From assembly GCA_900546925.1 (NCBI GenBank), contig UREV01000002.1, positions 1 through 64,000 on the forward strand: 64,000 nt of DNA. Direction: 5' to 3'. The position numbers and the translations under genes were made by a program. The stretch is from an uncultured Bacteroides sp. Lineage in GTDB: Bacteria > Bacteroidota > Bacteroidia > Bacteroidales > UBA932. Every line of letters begins with the position of its first letter. Within the stretch, counting starts at the first letter, position 1. The notes below the pieces were generated by a model that saw only the letters and a program-made list of their open reading frames with translations, ran no database searches and was not told the origin of the DNA. Of this stretch, positions 8,551 through 16,805 are shown in pieces.

Positions 8551-9300
8551 ATGAGAAAAATAGAGGTTTGTTGCACGTCGGTGGATGATGTCATGGAGGC
8601 GTATTATGGAGGTGCTGTTCGTGTAGAACTTTGTTCTGCAATCAGTTGCGGCGGAGTAACCCCGAGTCATGGGCTGATAATGGAGGCTGTCGCGGCTGCC
8701 GCATCGCGCATAAAAGTCAATGTGCTGATCCGCCCCAGGGAAGGAAGTTTTGTCTATTCCCCATCCGAGTTCAGGTCAATGATTTCAGACATAGAATTTT
8801 GCCATTCTGCCGGCGTCGACGGCGTCGTCATAGGAGCATTGACCCCAGAGGGCAGCATTGACGTAAACAATTGCCGCCGTATGGTCGAGGCTGCGGGCGG
8901 GATGAGCGTGACCTTTCATCGGGCCTTCGACGTTTGTATCGACCCGGAACTGGCTCTGGAACAGATAGTTGAACTGGGATGCGACAGAATATTGACATCT
9001 GGGCAGCAGCCAAAAGCATTGGCAGGAGCGGAACTGATTTCGCGGCTTGTAAAACAGGCTGCAGGGCGAATAATCGTTATGCCTGGCTCCGGCATCAATC
9101 CTGAGAATATCGCTGAAATAGAGCGCCTTACAGGTGCTGAGGAATTTCACTCCACAGCACGGTCTGCCGTACCGGATCCGGATTTGCACCACGTTCCTGC
9201 TTTAGGTTTCGATGAGCCTGCCGCACCGATTACGGGTGAAACACGGCGCTACATATTACGGACATCCAGGAATGTTGTACGAGCTATAGTAGACGGATAG
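8551..9300 (+). CDS. cutC: CutC family protein (copper homeostasis)
   Basis: A 249-residue TIM-barrel protein of the CutC family. The N-terminus (KIEVCCTSVDDVMEA) and the block RVELCSAISCGGVTPSHG are diagnostic. GVDGVVIGALTPEG and VTFHRAFDV follow in the usual order. CutC was linked genetically to copper tolerance in E. coli, but its biochemical role is still unclear. It has its own probable promoter. Two GCATTGAC octamers lie 19 bp apart inside it (8836 and 8855), read as Ala-Leu-Thr and Ser-Ile-Asp. Confidence 0.93.
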   Translation: MRKIEVCCTSVDDVMEAYYGGAVRVELCSAISCGGVTPSHGLIMEAVAAAASRIKVNVLIRPREGSFVYSPSEFRSMISDIEFCHSAGVDGVVIGALTPEGSIDVNNCRRMVEAAGGMSVTFHRAFDVCIDPELALEQIVELGCDRILTSGQQPKALAGAELISRLVKQAAGRIIVMPGSGINPENIAEIERLTGAEEFHSTARSAVPDPDLHHVPALGFDEPAAPITGETRRYILRTSRNVVRAIVDG

Positions 9301-9367
9301 AAGAAATGATGTGGCTGAACAACAGGATATAATAAAAACATTCGAATGGACATTGAGCGATATTAAC

Positions 9368-9375
9368 TATCTTTG
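9368..9375 (+). promoter_or_regulatory. -7 box immediately before the HSDR_N_2 gene
   Basis: TATCTTTG is an exact TAnnTTTG match that ends only 5 bp before the ATG at 9381. Transcription would then start at or within the start codon, so the mRNA is leaderless or the real start is the in-frame ATG at 9393. Confidence 0.45.
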
Positions 9376-9380
9376 CACAG

Positions 9381-9797
9381 ATGAACGGAAATATGATATG
9401 GGACCCGCTTAGGAAAAAAGAGGTACCGCTGACTCCCGAAGAAAGGGTTAGGCAGTGGTTCATCACCATGCTCCGCGATACCATGCACGTTCCCGCTCAC
9501 ATGATGATGAGCGAAGTAGGGCTCAAATATGGTGCAGGCACAGTAAAAAAAGAATACCGCGCTGACATCGTGGTCTACGACAGAAAACTCGACCCGGCGA
9601 TGATAGTGGAATGCAAAAGGCCTGACATAACATTGACCCAAGAAACATTAGAACAAGCGTTGAGATACGATATGGTGCTGAACGTCAGATACATAGTCAT
9701 AACCAACGGAAAAAGCACCATCATCGCGCTCAAAGACGGCGACCGTCTCGAATTCATGAAGAGACCGCCTCTCTGGGAAGAGATAATACAAATATAA
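9381..9797 (+). CDS. Stand-alone type I restriction R-subunit N-terminal domain protein
   Basis: A 138-residue protein matching the HSDR_N_2 pattern (PF13588). A PD-(D/E)XK-like core is visible: ADIVVYD, then MIVECKRPDITLT. Only the nuclease-like domain is present, with no helicase part, as is common for this small conserved Bacteroidota protein. It is followed 3 bp later by the tRNA nucleotidyltransferase gene. That conserved-looking link suggests a housekeeping role more than restriction. An alternative start is the ATG at 9393. Confidence 0.85.
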   Translation: MNGNMIWDPLRKKEVPLTPEERVRQWFITMLRDTMHVPAHMMMSEVGLKYGAGTVKKEYRADIVVYDRKLDPAMIVECKRPDITLTQETLEQALRYDMVLNVRYIVITNGKSTIIALKDGDRLEFMKRPPLWEEIIQI

Positions 9798-9800
9798 TAT

Positions 9801-11330
9801 ATGACGAAAACAGAAGGATTTTTGGAGCACCCGATTTTCGGGATTGTATCCGAAGTAGCGGAGGAGAAAGGAGTCAGGGCTTTCGTTATCGGAGGCTTCG
9901 TAAGAGACTGCTTCTTAGGCAGAAAGACAAATGACATAGACATCGTAGTCGAAGGCAGCGGAATCGAATTGGCCACTGCCGTAGCTGACCATATATGTAA
10001 AAGCGAACACCACGGATGCCGCGTCTCGGTATTCAAGAATTTCGGCACAGCCATGCTGAAATACCACGGGACAGAAATCGAATTCGTGGGCGCAAGAAAA
10101 GAATCGTATAACCGCAATTCCAGAAAACCGATAGTAGAAGACGGCACACTGGAAGACGACCAGAAAAGACGCGACTTCACCATCAACGCATTGGCATTGA
10201 GCCTGCAGAAAGAAGATTTCGGGGCGCTGGTGGACCCGTTCGGCGGCATTCGCGATCTGGCGGCAGGAATTATCCGCACCCCGCTCGACCCGGACACGAC
10301 CTACAGCGACGACCCGCTGAGAATGCTCCGTGCAGTCAGATTCGCAGCGAAACTCAGCACACAGGACCATGAGTTCCAGATAGTTCCGGAATCCCTCGAC
10401 GCCATGCACAGGATGCGCGACAGGATGACGATTCTCTCGAAGGAGCGCATCGCGGAGGAACTGAACAAGATGCTGCTCTGCGCCCATCCGTCCATGGCCT
10501 TCAAACTCATGGGCCAGACTGGCCTGCTCGAATACGTCCTGCCACAGCTGGCGAAACTGAAGGGCGTCGAGACAGTGGACGGACGCGGTCATAAGGACAA
10601 CTTTTCGCACACCCTCCAGGTCGTCGAAAATGTAATCGCTGACGAGGCGAAAGGCATCGCGGCGGGGACATTGAAAGACTACACTCCGATGGAAGACGGC
10701 GACGGTTTCGTGGAAAGCGTAAGAACAGAACCTTGCCTGTGGCTGCGCTGGGCCGCCCTGCTGCACGATATCGGAAAACCGGCCAGCAAGAGATACGACC
10801 CGCATTGCGGCTGGACATTCCACGGACACGAGGCCATCGGCGGCAGAATGGTTCCGAAGATTTTCCAGCAGCTGAAAATGCCGCTGAACGAAAAGATGAA
10901 ATATGTGCAAAAGCTTGTGGCTCTGCATCATAGACCGGTAGCGCTCGTAGACAGCGAGGTCACAGATTCTGCTGTAAGACGGCTGCTTTTCGATGCAGGC
11001 AACGAGATTCAGGACCTCATGATTCTGTGCAATGCAGATATAACGTCGAAGAATCCCGTAAAGGTGGAACGTATCCGCAAAAACTTCGAAGAAGTACGCC
11101 GTAAACTGGTGGAAGTGGAGGCGAAAGATGAAATCCGGAACTTTAAAAATCCTATCACGGGAGAGTATGTCATGCAGGTTTACGGCATCCCTCCATGTAA
11201 GGAAATCGGTGAGCTTAAGGAGTTTATAAAGAACGCTATATTGGACGGCGTCATCGGCAACACATTCGAGGAAGCCGACAAACTTATGCGCGAGCACGCC
11301 CCTACTATGGGCCTGACAGAAAAACAATAA
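9801..11330 (+). CDS. cca: CCA tRNA nucleotidyltransferase / poly(A) polymerase family, HD domain
   Basis: A 509-residue class II nucleotidyltransferase. The head domain has GGFVRD followed by the metal-binding NDIDIVVEG. Then come the EFVGARKE and RRDFTINALA blocks, the RNA-binding region with DPLRMLRAVRFAAKL, and a C-terminal HD domain (ALLHDIGKPASKRYD). It should add or repair the CCA end of tRNAs. It lies in a tight cluster with the HSDR_N_2 gene (3 bp upstream) and a tyrosine recombinase (3 bp downstream). Confidence 0.94.
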   Translation: MTKTEGFLEHPIFGIVSEVAEEKGVRAFVIGGFVRDCFLGRKTNDIDIVVEGSGIELATAVADHICKSEHHGCRVSVFKNFGTAMLKYHGTEIEFVGARKESYNRNSRKPIVEDGTLEDDQKRRDFTINALALSLQKEDFGALVDPFGGIRDLAAGIIRTPLDPDTTYSDDPLRMLRAVRFAAKLSTQDHEFQIVPESLDAMHRMRDRMTILSKERIAEELNKMLLCAHPSMAFKLMGQTGLLEYVLPQLAKLKGVETVDGRGHKDNFSHTLQVVENVIADEAKGIAAGTLKDYTPMEDGDGFVESVRTEPCLWLRWAALLHDIGKPASKRYDPHCGWTFHGHEAIGGRMVPKIFQQLKMPLNEKMKYVQKLVALHHRPVALVDSEVTDSAVRRLLFDAGNEIQDLMILCNADITSKNPVKVERIRKNFEEVRRKLVEVEAKDEIRNFKNPITGEYVMQVYGIPPCKEIGELKEFIKNAILDGVIGNTFEEADKLMREHAPTMGLTEKQ

Positions 11331-11333
11331 TCC

Positions 11334-12359
11334 ATGCTGACGGATGACTTCATATTATATATCACCGGTGTAAAGAGGTATTCGGACCGCACTCGTGAGA
11401 TTTACGCGGATGTCCTCAGAAACTTCTGCGATTTCGCCTGCGGACCAGATGAAACAGACCGCGAAACGGCATTGACCCGAACTCTCACCCCCACCGGGAT
11501 CCGCAATTACGAGGTTCATCTGATGGACGGGCAGAAGCTCGGCGCGAGGACCGTCTCACAACATATTTCGGTGCTCAGCAGTTTCTGCCGGTACCTGATG
11601 TCGCGCGGGCTGCTCGCGTCGAATCCGGCGAGGCTCGTGAAAAGGCCGAAATGCGAAAAACGCCTCCCCAATTTCTTCCGCAAGGACTCGATGGATGTTT
11701 ATTTCAATGCGAGTGAACCGTCTGTGGACACGGAATCACTCACAGAATTCGAAAAATGTGCTGAAGCACTGCGCGACGGCACTCCGAGGACTTCCAGCGC
11801 ATATAAAGCAGCCGAAGAGCTGTATAACAGACGACTGAGAAGGCTGATAATTAGCATATTATATGAGACAGGGATGAGGCGAGCGGAGCTGATTTCCCTG
11901 AAAATCGGTTCGGTGGACTCCAGCAGGAAAATAATACGTTTTACAGGAAAAGGTGATAAAATGCGAGAAATTCCTGCTGTAGATGCGTTAATTCAAGAAA
12001 TTTCACTATATTTGAATGTAGCTGATATGGCAGTGGGGCGGAAAAGAGGCGCGGAAGAGCCGCTATTGATCACGGTTAACGGACAGAAACTTTATCCGGT
12101 TTTCGTGGACAGAGCAGTGAAACGCGAGCTTGGTGATGTGGAAGGCATAACCGGAAAGAAGTCACCTCATGTTCTGAGACATACTCTGGCGACAGAGTTG
12201 CTGGACGAGGGAACAGACCTGTATTCCATAAAGGAATTGCTCGGACACTCATCGCTCGCAGCCACGCAGGTTTATACGCATAACACTGTCGAGAAGCTGA
12301 AGAAAGTATATGCAAACGCCCATCCAAGGGCAAAAAGAGGAGGTAAACATGGAGATTAG
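11334..12359 (+). CDS. XerC/XerD-type tyrosine recombinase
   Basis: A 341-residue recombinase. The N-terminal SAM-like domain contains SQHISVLSSFCRYL. The catalytic residues are visible: Arg in YETGMRRAEL (about residue 182), Lys in FTGKGDKMREIP, His-x-x-Arg in HVLRHTLATEL, His in LGHSSLAATQ and the Tyr nucleophile in QVYTHN. It is somewhat longer than XerC/D (~300 residues) because of an insert near residues 120-155. It is a candidate for the chromosome dimer-resolution recombinase because it sits in a housekeeping cluster; it could also be a paralog. The hpf start lies inside its 3' end. Confidence 0.9.
   Translation: MLTDDFILYITGVKRYSDRTREIYADVLRNFCDFACGPDETDRETALTRTLTPTGIRNYEVHLMDGQKLGARTVSQHISVLSSFCRYLMSRGLLASNPARLVKRPKCEKRLPNFFRKDSMDVYFNASEPSVDTESLTEFEKCAEALRDGTPRTSSAYKAAEELYNRRLRRLIISILYETGMRRAELISLKIGSVDSSRKIIRFTGKGDKMREIPAVDALIQEISLYLNVADMAVGRKRGAEEPLLITVNGQKLYPVFVDRAVKRELGDVEGITGKKSPHVLRHTLATELLDEGTDLYSIKELLGHSSLAATQVYTHNTVEKLKKVYANAHPRAKRGGKHGD
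12337..12343 (+). promoter_or_regulatory. Strong Shine-Dalgarno site for hpf
   Basis: GAGGAGG lies 5 bp before the hpf ATG at 12349, inside the last codons of the recombinase gene. Perfect Shine-Dalgarno sites are rare in this phylum, and it decides the hpf start over an upstream in-frame ATG at 12310. Confidence 0.65.
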
Positions 12360-12636
12360 AGTACAGTCACTCAAGTTCAACGCTGACCAGAAACTTCTGG
12401 ACTTCGTAGAAAAGAAAGTTTCTAAACTCGAGAAGTTCGACGATGCTATCACAGATGTGGAAGTTGTCATGTCGCTTTTGGAAAAGCCGGAGAACAAGAA
12501 TGTCAAGCTTCAGATTCATGTTCCGGGAGGTTCCCAGGTAATCGAAAGAAATGCCAAAACCTTCGAGGAGGCTGTCAATGAATGTGTTGACGCCATGAAA
12601 GAAAAGCTCACAAGAAACAAGGAAAGAAAAGCGTAG
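12349..12636 (+). CDS. hpf: Ribosome hibernation promoting factor
   Basis: A 95-residue protein of the HPF/RaiA family (short type), starting MEIRVQSLKFNADQKLLDFV and carrying the KKVSKLEKFDDAITDVEV block. Such proteins bind the 30S decoding region and stabilise inactive ribosomes in stationary phase. It overlaps the recombinase gene by 11 bp and is preceded by a strong Shine-Dalgarno site. A rho-independent terminator follows at 12664, ending the cluster that starts at 9381. Confidence 0.93.
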   Translation: MEIRVQSLKFNADQKLLDFVEKKVSKLEKFDDAITDVEVVMSLLEKPENKNVKLQIHVPGGSQVIERNAKTFEEAVNECVDAMKEKLTRNKERKA

Positions 12637-12663
12637 TGATACGCGCCAACCAATAAGCAACCA

Positions 12664-12694
12664 GGCCCCGCTTCATTTCTGCGGGGCCATTTTT
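12664..12694 (+). terminator. Rho-independent terminator after hpf
   Basis: An 8-bp perfect GC stem (GGCCCCGC with GCGGGGCC) around a 9-nt loop, followed by five T. A second hairpin right after it (about 12702-12731, arms GAAGnCCGT) lies downstream of the convergent gene ending at 12796 but has no clear U-tract on that strand. Confidence 0.85.
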
Positions 12695-12795
12695 ATATAG
12701 AAGAAGCCCGTCCATTGCGAACGGACTTCTTAATTTCGAGCGGGGTCTCCAACCGGCTCTTATATTTCTAACCGACTCGGAGATTCCGGTCTGGA

Positions 12796-13476
12796 CTATT
12801 CATTCTTCCCAGTAACTTTCTCTTTCACCGCCTCGAATCCTTCAGAAACTCCCTCCTTAATCTTTTTCTTGGACTGATAGAATTTGGTAGGATTAATCTC
12901 TGCGATAGTGCGATAGAATGAATTCGCCCAGTAATTTCTCAGACCGAATCCGCTGGCCTGGCCCTTGAACGGCATACATGAGACGATTTCTCTGGTCTTG
13001 CAATCGAAGAATGTATAATAATATGTACCCATCTTCGTACCTTTATTCAATTCCCCGGCGAATACGACCAAGCCAAGTCCCTCATCTGCAGGAATATCCA
13101 TCGACTGGACCTCCAACTCGATATCTTGGTTCGACAACGCCTCAGGTGTGCGGTTCACGATGAGATCAGTCTCGTCGATATCCTCGATTTTCTTGAGAGT
13201 CGGATCGATATCCACTGTTTTGATGGCCAATTTCAGACGTTTTGCCATAGGAGAGACATATTTATCTTCCTCAGAAAGCATCAGCTTGTCGATCTCCCTG
13301 AAAGCAGCGATAAACTCGGCAGGAGTCTCCGTAACTCCGGTAACCTTAGCCAACGAGAAGTCGATTCCGTAGAATTTCACGGAAGAGTATTTTTCCAACG
13401 ATTTGGTATCCTGCGCATTAAGAGCGAGGCACGCAATTCCGGCCAAAGCGGCCAATGTCATAAAAAAGCGTTTCAT
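12796..13476 (-). CDS. Secreted protein of unknown function
   Basis: A 226-residue protein with a signal peptide (MKRFFMTLAALAGIACLALN, cleavage probably after NAQ). The mature part has an alpha/beta look (KFYGIDFSLAKVTGV) and a C-terminal Lys/Glu-rich amphipathic tail. No family is recognised with confidence. The ATG at 13476 fits the signal peptide best; an upstream ATG at 13497 overlaps the paaK-like gene by 4 bp. It is the second gene of a minus-strand pair with the AMP-forming ligase. Confidence 0.75.
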   Translation of the reverse strand: MKRFFMTLAALAGIACLALNAQDTKSLEKYSSVKFYGIDFSLAKVTGVTETPAEFIAAFREIDKLMLSEEDKYVSPMAKRLKLAIKTVDIDPTLKKIEDIDETDLIVNRTPEALSNQDIELEVQSMDIPADEGLGLVVFAGELNKGTKMGTYYYTFFDCKTREIVSCMPFKGQASGFGLRNYWANSFYRTIAEINPTKFYQSKKKIKEGVSEGFEAVKEKVTGKNE

Positions 13477-13493
13477 ATTTCTATAAGTTTTTG

Positions 13494-14798
13494 TCAATGA
13501 CTTCGTTTGTCGATGAATTTCACCGGTTTGCGGCTCATCGGCGGGAACATGATCTTCGAGACGTTCTCAGGAGTATCGAAAATGACGCCCGGAGCGACCC
13601 TGACCTTCGCGCGGAAAATATCCTTAATCTCCTTCTCGAATCTTTCGCCAGGTGTCAATGTTCCTACGCGTACCAATACATCATCTGTACCAAGTTCGTT
13701 GGTAAACACCTCGACCACATAATTTTTCACATCAGGGATATTGTCGAGAATATCGAAAAGTGCTGGCGGATAAAGTGTTGTACCTTTGAACTTAATCATC
13801 TGTTTTTTACGTCCGACCACAGAACTTACGCGGACGGTATTTCTGCCACAACGGCATGGCTCATCATAATGATATACCACGTCGCCTGTCTTGAATCTTA
13901 CAAGCGGCATTCCCGTAACGCCGAGAGTAGTTATGGTTACCTCACCTGCTTCACCCGGATCTACAGGATTATTGTCGTCGTCGAGGAATTCCACGATCAT
14001 CAGTTCCGGCTGAAGATGTCCGCCGTTGAAATATTCGCAGTCAGTGAAAGAATGCTGCATTTCAGTGGAAGCGTATGTCGTATACAGCTGAAGCTCAGGC
14101 CATTTGTCATGGATAATCTGTCCCAAGGTATTCAGTTCGAATGTCTTGGGATCACGCAACGCCTCACCGATACAGACACATTTCTTCATGGACGAATTAC
14201 GGTAATCTATTCCGTGTTCTTCCGCGAACGAGATAAGTTTCACGAGGAAAGACGGCACTGCCATTCCGACAGTCGGATGGATACGGTTAATGGTGTCCCA
14301 CTGCAGTTCGGGAATGCCGTTGCCGACACGGACCACGCCCATTCCGAGCTCGCGCGCACCCAAAAAGTATGCGAGTCCTGCCATGAAACGACGGTCTATG
14401 GTGACCATTTCCTGGAGGATATCCTGTTTCATGCAGCCCGCAGTCTGGAATGAAAGTTGCTCATTATAAGCAAGATGACACAAATCTTCTTCGGTCTCTG
14501 TGAATGTCACAGGATCGCCGAGAGTTCCTGACGTCGTGGCATAATCGATAATATCTTCCGGCGCCACGCAGCGGAATTCGTTGCCATGCAGTTGAAGGTC
14601 GGATTTCGTAGTGACCGGCAGCTGACAAAGGTCCTCAAGGGTCCGGATCCGGTTTATGTCAATGCCTTTTTGTGTATAGATGTTTCTGTAGTAAGGAGAC
14701 TTGTTCCACACGTATTCCAACGCCTCTTTCAGTCTGCCTTCCTGGTATTTCTTGATTTCTTCCTTCGGAAGGAATTGTATTTCAGGATGTTTTTCCAT
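13494..14798 (-). CDS. Phenylacetate-CoA ligase family AMP-forming enzyme
   Basis: A 434-residue adenylate-forming ligase of the PaaK family. It shows the P-loop-like ATTSGTLGDPVTFT, the adenine block TTYASTEMQHSF, and the C-terminal hinge and lid RVSSVVGRKKQMIKFKGT. Members activate aryl or other carboxylic acids as CoA thioesters. In gut Bacteroidales such genes are often annotated paaK, but no phenylacetate catabolic genes are nearby, so the substrate is open. A -7 box lies upstream at 14852. Confidence 0.9.
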   Translation of the reverse strand: MEKHPEIQFLPKEEIKKYQEGRLKEALEYVWNKSPYYRNIYTQKGIDINRIRTLEDLCQLPVTTKSDLQLHGNEFRCVAPEDIIDYATTSGTLGDPVTFTETEEDLCHLAYNEQLSFQTAGCMKQDILQEMVTIDRRFMAGLAYFLGARELGMGVVRVGNGIPELQWDTINRIHPTVGMAVPSFLVKLISFAEEHGIDYRNSSMKKCVCIGEALRDPKTFELNTLGQIIHDKWPELQLYTTYASTEMQHSFTDCEYFNGGHLQPELMIVEFLDDDNNPVDPGEAGEVTITTLGVTGMPLVRFKTGDVVYHYDEPCRCGRNTVRVSSVVGRKKQMIKFKGTTLYPPALFDILDNIPDVKNYVVEVFTNELGTDDVLVRVGTLTPGERFEKEIKDIFRAKVRVAPGVIFDTPENVSKIMFPPMSRKPVKFIDKRSH

Positions 14799-14851
14799 CG
14801 CTAGCCGTTTTATTAGGTAATCTTCAATAGCAGATTACTTGATTGCAAACT

Positions 14852-14859
14852 CAAATATA
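14852..14859 (-). promoter_or_regulatory. -7 box for the paaK-like gene
   Basis: Reads TATATTTG on the minus strand, an exact TAnnTTTG match about 54 bp before the ATG at 14798. The pckA terminator lies just upstream of it. Confidence 0.5.
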
Positions 14860-14882
14860 CTAAATCCTCTCCAGAATGGCAA

Positions 14883-14913
14883 TAAAAAAAACTCCGACCC
14901 AAACGGATCGGAG
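14883..14913 (-). terminator. Rho-independent terminator of pckA
   Basis: On the minus strand: CTCCGA stem, loop, TCGGAG, then a run of eight to nine T. It lies 36 bp after the pckA stop codon. Confidence 0.85.
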
Positions 14914-14948
14914 CTTTATATAGAAGGCCTGACGGCCAGAATTTCAGA

Positions 14949-16553
14949 CTAGAGCTGTGGACCAGCCTTAACGAGAGCCTTACCAGCACGGTTGCCTTCG
15001 TATTTGCCGAAGTTCTTGATGAATCTTGCAGCGAGGTCTTTAGCCTTAACTTCCCACTCAGAAGCGTTTGCGTATGTGTCGCGTGGGTCGAGGATGTGAG
15101 AATCAACACCCTTGAGCTCTGTAGGAACTACGAAGTTGAAGTAAGGGATAGTCTTGGTAGGAGCGCTGTCGATGCTGTGATCGAGGATAGCGTCGATGAT
15201 ACCACGAGTATCACGGATAGAGATACGTTTTCCAGTTCCGTTCCAGCCAGTGTTTACGAGGTAAGCCTTAGCACCGCTCTTCTTCATGTGGCGTACGAGC
15301 TCCTCAGCATACTTTGTAGGGTGGAGTTCGAGGAATGCCTGTCCGAAGCAAGCTGAGAATGTAGGAGTAGGCTCGGTAATACCACGCTCTGTTCCTGCAA
15401 GCTTAGCTGTGAATCCTGAAAGGAAGTAGTACTTGGTCTGCTCAGGATCGAGGATAGATACTGGAGGAAGTACTCCGAATGCGTCAGCTGAAAGGAAGAT
15501 AACCTGCTTGGCAGCTGGAGCATGTGAAATAGGACGAACGATGTTCTTGATGTGGTAGATAGGGTAAGATACACGAGTATTCTCAGTAACGCTCTTGTCA
15601 GCGAAGTCGATCTTGCCGTTAGCATCTACTGTTACGTTCTCGAGGAGAGCGTCACGTGTGATAGCTCCGTAGATATCTGGTTCAGACTCTTTGTCGAGGT
15701 TGATAACCTTAGCGTAGCAACCACCTTCGAGGTTGAAGATACCGTTGTTATCCCAGCCGTGCTCGTCGTCACCGATGAGGAGACGCTTAGGATCGGTAGA
15801 AAGGGTGGTCTTGCCTGTTCCAGAAAGACCGAAGAAGATAGCGGTGTTCTCACCGTTCTTATCGGTGTTTGCAGAGCAGTGCATAGAAGCGATACCCTTA
15901 AGTGGGAGGAAGTAGTTCATCATAGAGAACATACCTTTCTTCATCTCTCCACCATACCATGTATTGAGGATAACCTGCTCGTGTGAAGTAACGTTGAAGA
16001 GAACTGCAGTCTCTGAACGGAGACCAAGCTCCTCATAGTTCTCAACCTTAGCCTTAGCTGCGCAGTAAACTACGAAATCAGGCTCCTGATCGAATTCTTT
16101 CTGATTCTTAGGACGGATGAACATGTTAGTAACGAAGTGTGCCTGCCATGCAACCTCCATGATGAAACGTACTTTCATTCTGGTGTTTGCGTTAGCACCG
16201 CAGAATCCGTCAACTACGAAAAGTCTCTTGCCTGAAAGCTGCTTTGTAGCGATTTTCTTGCACTCTTTCCATGTTTTCTCTGAAGCAGGATGGTTGTCGT
16301 TAGGATACTCAGGAGTGTTCCACCATACGGTGTCCTTAGAAGTCTTGTCCATAACGATGTACTTGTCCTTAGGAGAACGTCCGGTGTAGATACCTGTCAT
16401 GACGTTGATTGCACCGAGCTCGGTCTCCTGACCTTTCTCATAACCGGTGAGTTCCGGTCTTGTCTCCTCATCGAAGAGAACTTCATAAGATGGGTTGTAA
16501 AGGACTTCTTTTACACCTTTAATTCCATACTTGCTTAAATCCAATGTTGGCAT
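14949..16553 (-). CDS. pckA: Phosphoenolpyruvate carboxykinase (ATP)
   Basis: A 534-residue enzyme interconverting oxaloacetate and phosphoenolpyruvate with ATP. Motifs: substrate loop GRSPKDKY, metal site [14 protein letters not shown], kinase-1a P-loop [14 protein letters not shown] and kinase-2 [10 protein letters not shown]. The length is exactly that of bacterial ATP-type PckA. In saccharolytic Bacteroidales this enzyme fixes CO2 on the route to succinate. Codon use is unusually uniform compared with its neighbours, as in highly expressed genes. It has its own promoter and terminator and diverges from recQ. Confidence 0.97.
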   Translation of the reverse strand: MPTLDLSKYGIKGVKEVLYNPSYEVLFDEETRPELTGYEKGQETELGAINVMTGIYTGRSPKDKYIVMDKTSKDTVWWNTPEYPNDNHPASEKTWKECKKIATKQLSGKRLFVVDGFCGANANTRMKVRFIMEVAWQAHFVTNMFIRPKNQKEFDQEPDFVVYCAAKAKVENYEELGLRSETAVLFNVTSHEQVILNTWYGGEMKKGMFSMMNYFLPLKGIASMHCSANTDKNGENTAIFFGLSGTGKTTLSTDPKRLLIGDDEHGWDNNGIFNLEGGCYAKVINLDKESEPDIYGAITRDALLENVTVDANGKIDFADKSVTENTRVSYPIYHIKNIVRPISHAPAAKQVIFLSADAFGVLPPVSILDPEQTKYYFLSGFTAKLAGTERGITEPTPTFSACFGQAFLELHPTKYAEELVRHMKKSGAKAYLVNTGWNGTGKRISIRDTRGIIDAILDHSIDSAPTKTIPYFNFVVPTELKGVDSHILDPRDTYANASEWEVKAKDLAARFIKNFGKYEGNRAGKALVKAGPQL

Positions 16554-16645
16554 AATGATAAATAATATTTTAAATATTATAACTAATTTCTTAATTAAGT
16601 CCGGTGAAAAGAGATCGTAAAATTCAACTCTCTCCTTCCATCATG

Positions 16646-16653
16646 CAAAGTTA
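16646..16653 (-). promoter_or_regulatory. -7 box for pckA
   Basis: Reads TAACTTTG on the minus strand, an exact TAnnTTTG match about 93 bp before the pckA ATG. This predicts a leader of about 85 nt. Confidence 0.5.
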
Positions 16654-16749
16654 AAATTTATTTACTAATTTTGCACACTTTCCGGTTGCAAAGATATGCA
16701 ATTTTTTTGCCATCGTGTAAACTTCCCGAACTTAAATTGTTTTATTACT

Positions 16750-16757
16750 TACTTTTG
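16750..16757 (+). promoter_or_regulatory. -7 box for recQ
   Basis: TACTTTTG is an exact TAnnTTTG match 48 bp before the recQ ATG. The leader contains one GCATTGAC octamer (16787-16794), 11 bp before the ATG. Confidence 0.45.
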
Positions 16758-16805
16758 TTTCGAAACGGCTCGTTTTCGGTTCAAAAGCATTGACTTAAAC
16801 AGCGA

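Noticed and set aside
9381..9797. Remnant of a type I restriction system
   Set aside because: The frame is complete for the stand-alone HSDR_N_2 family, and no hsdM, hsdS or helicase part is present.
11334..12359. Tyrosine recombinase as a prophage or element integrase
   Set aside because: No phage or conjugation genes and no tRNA or att-like repeats are nearby, and it sits in a tight housekeeping cluster with cca and hpf.
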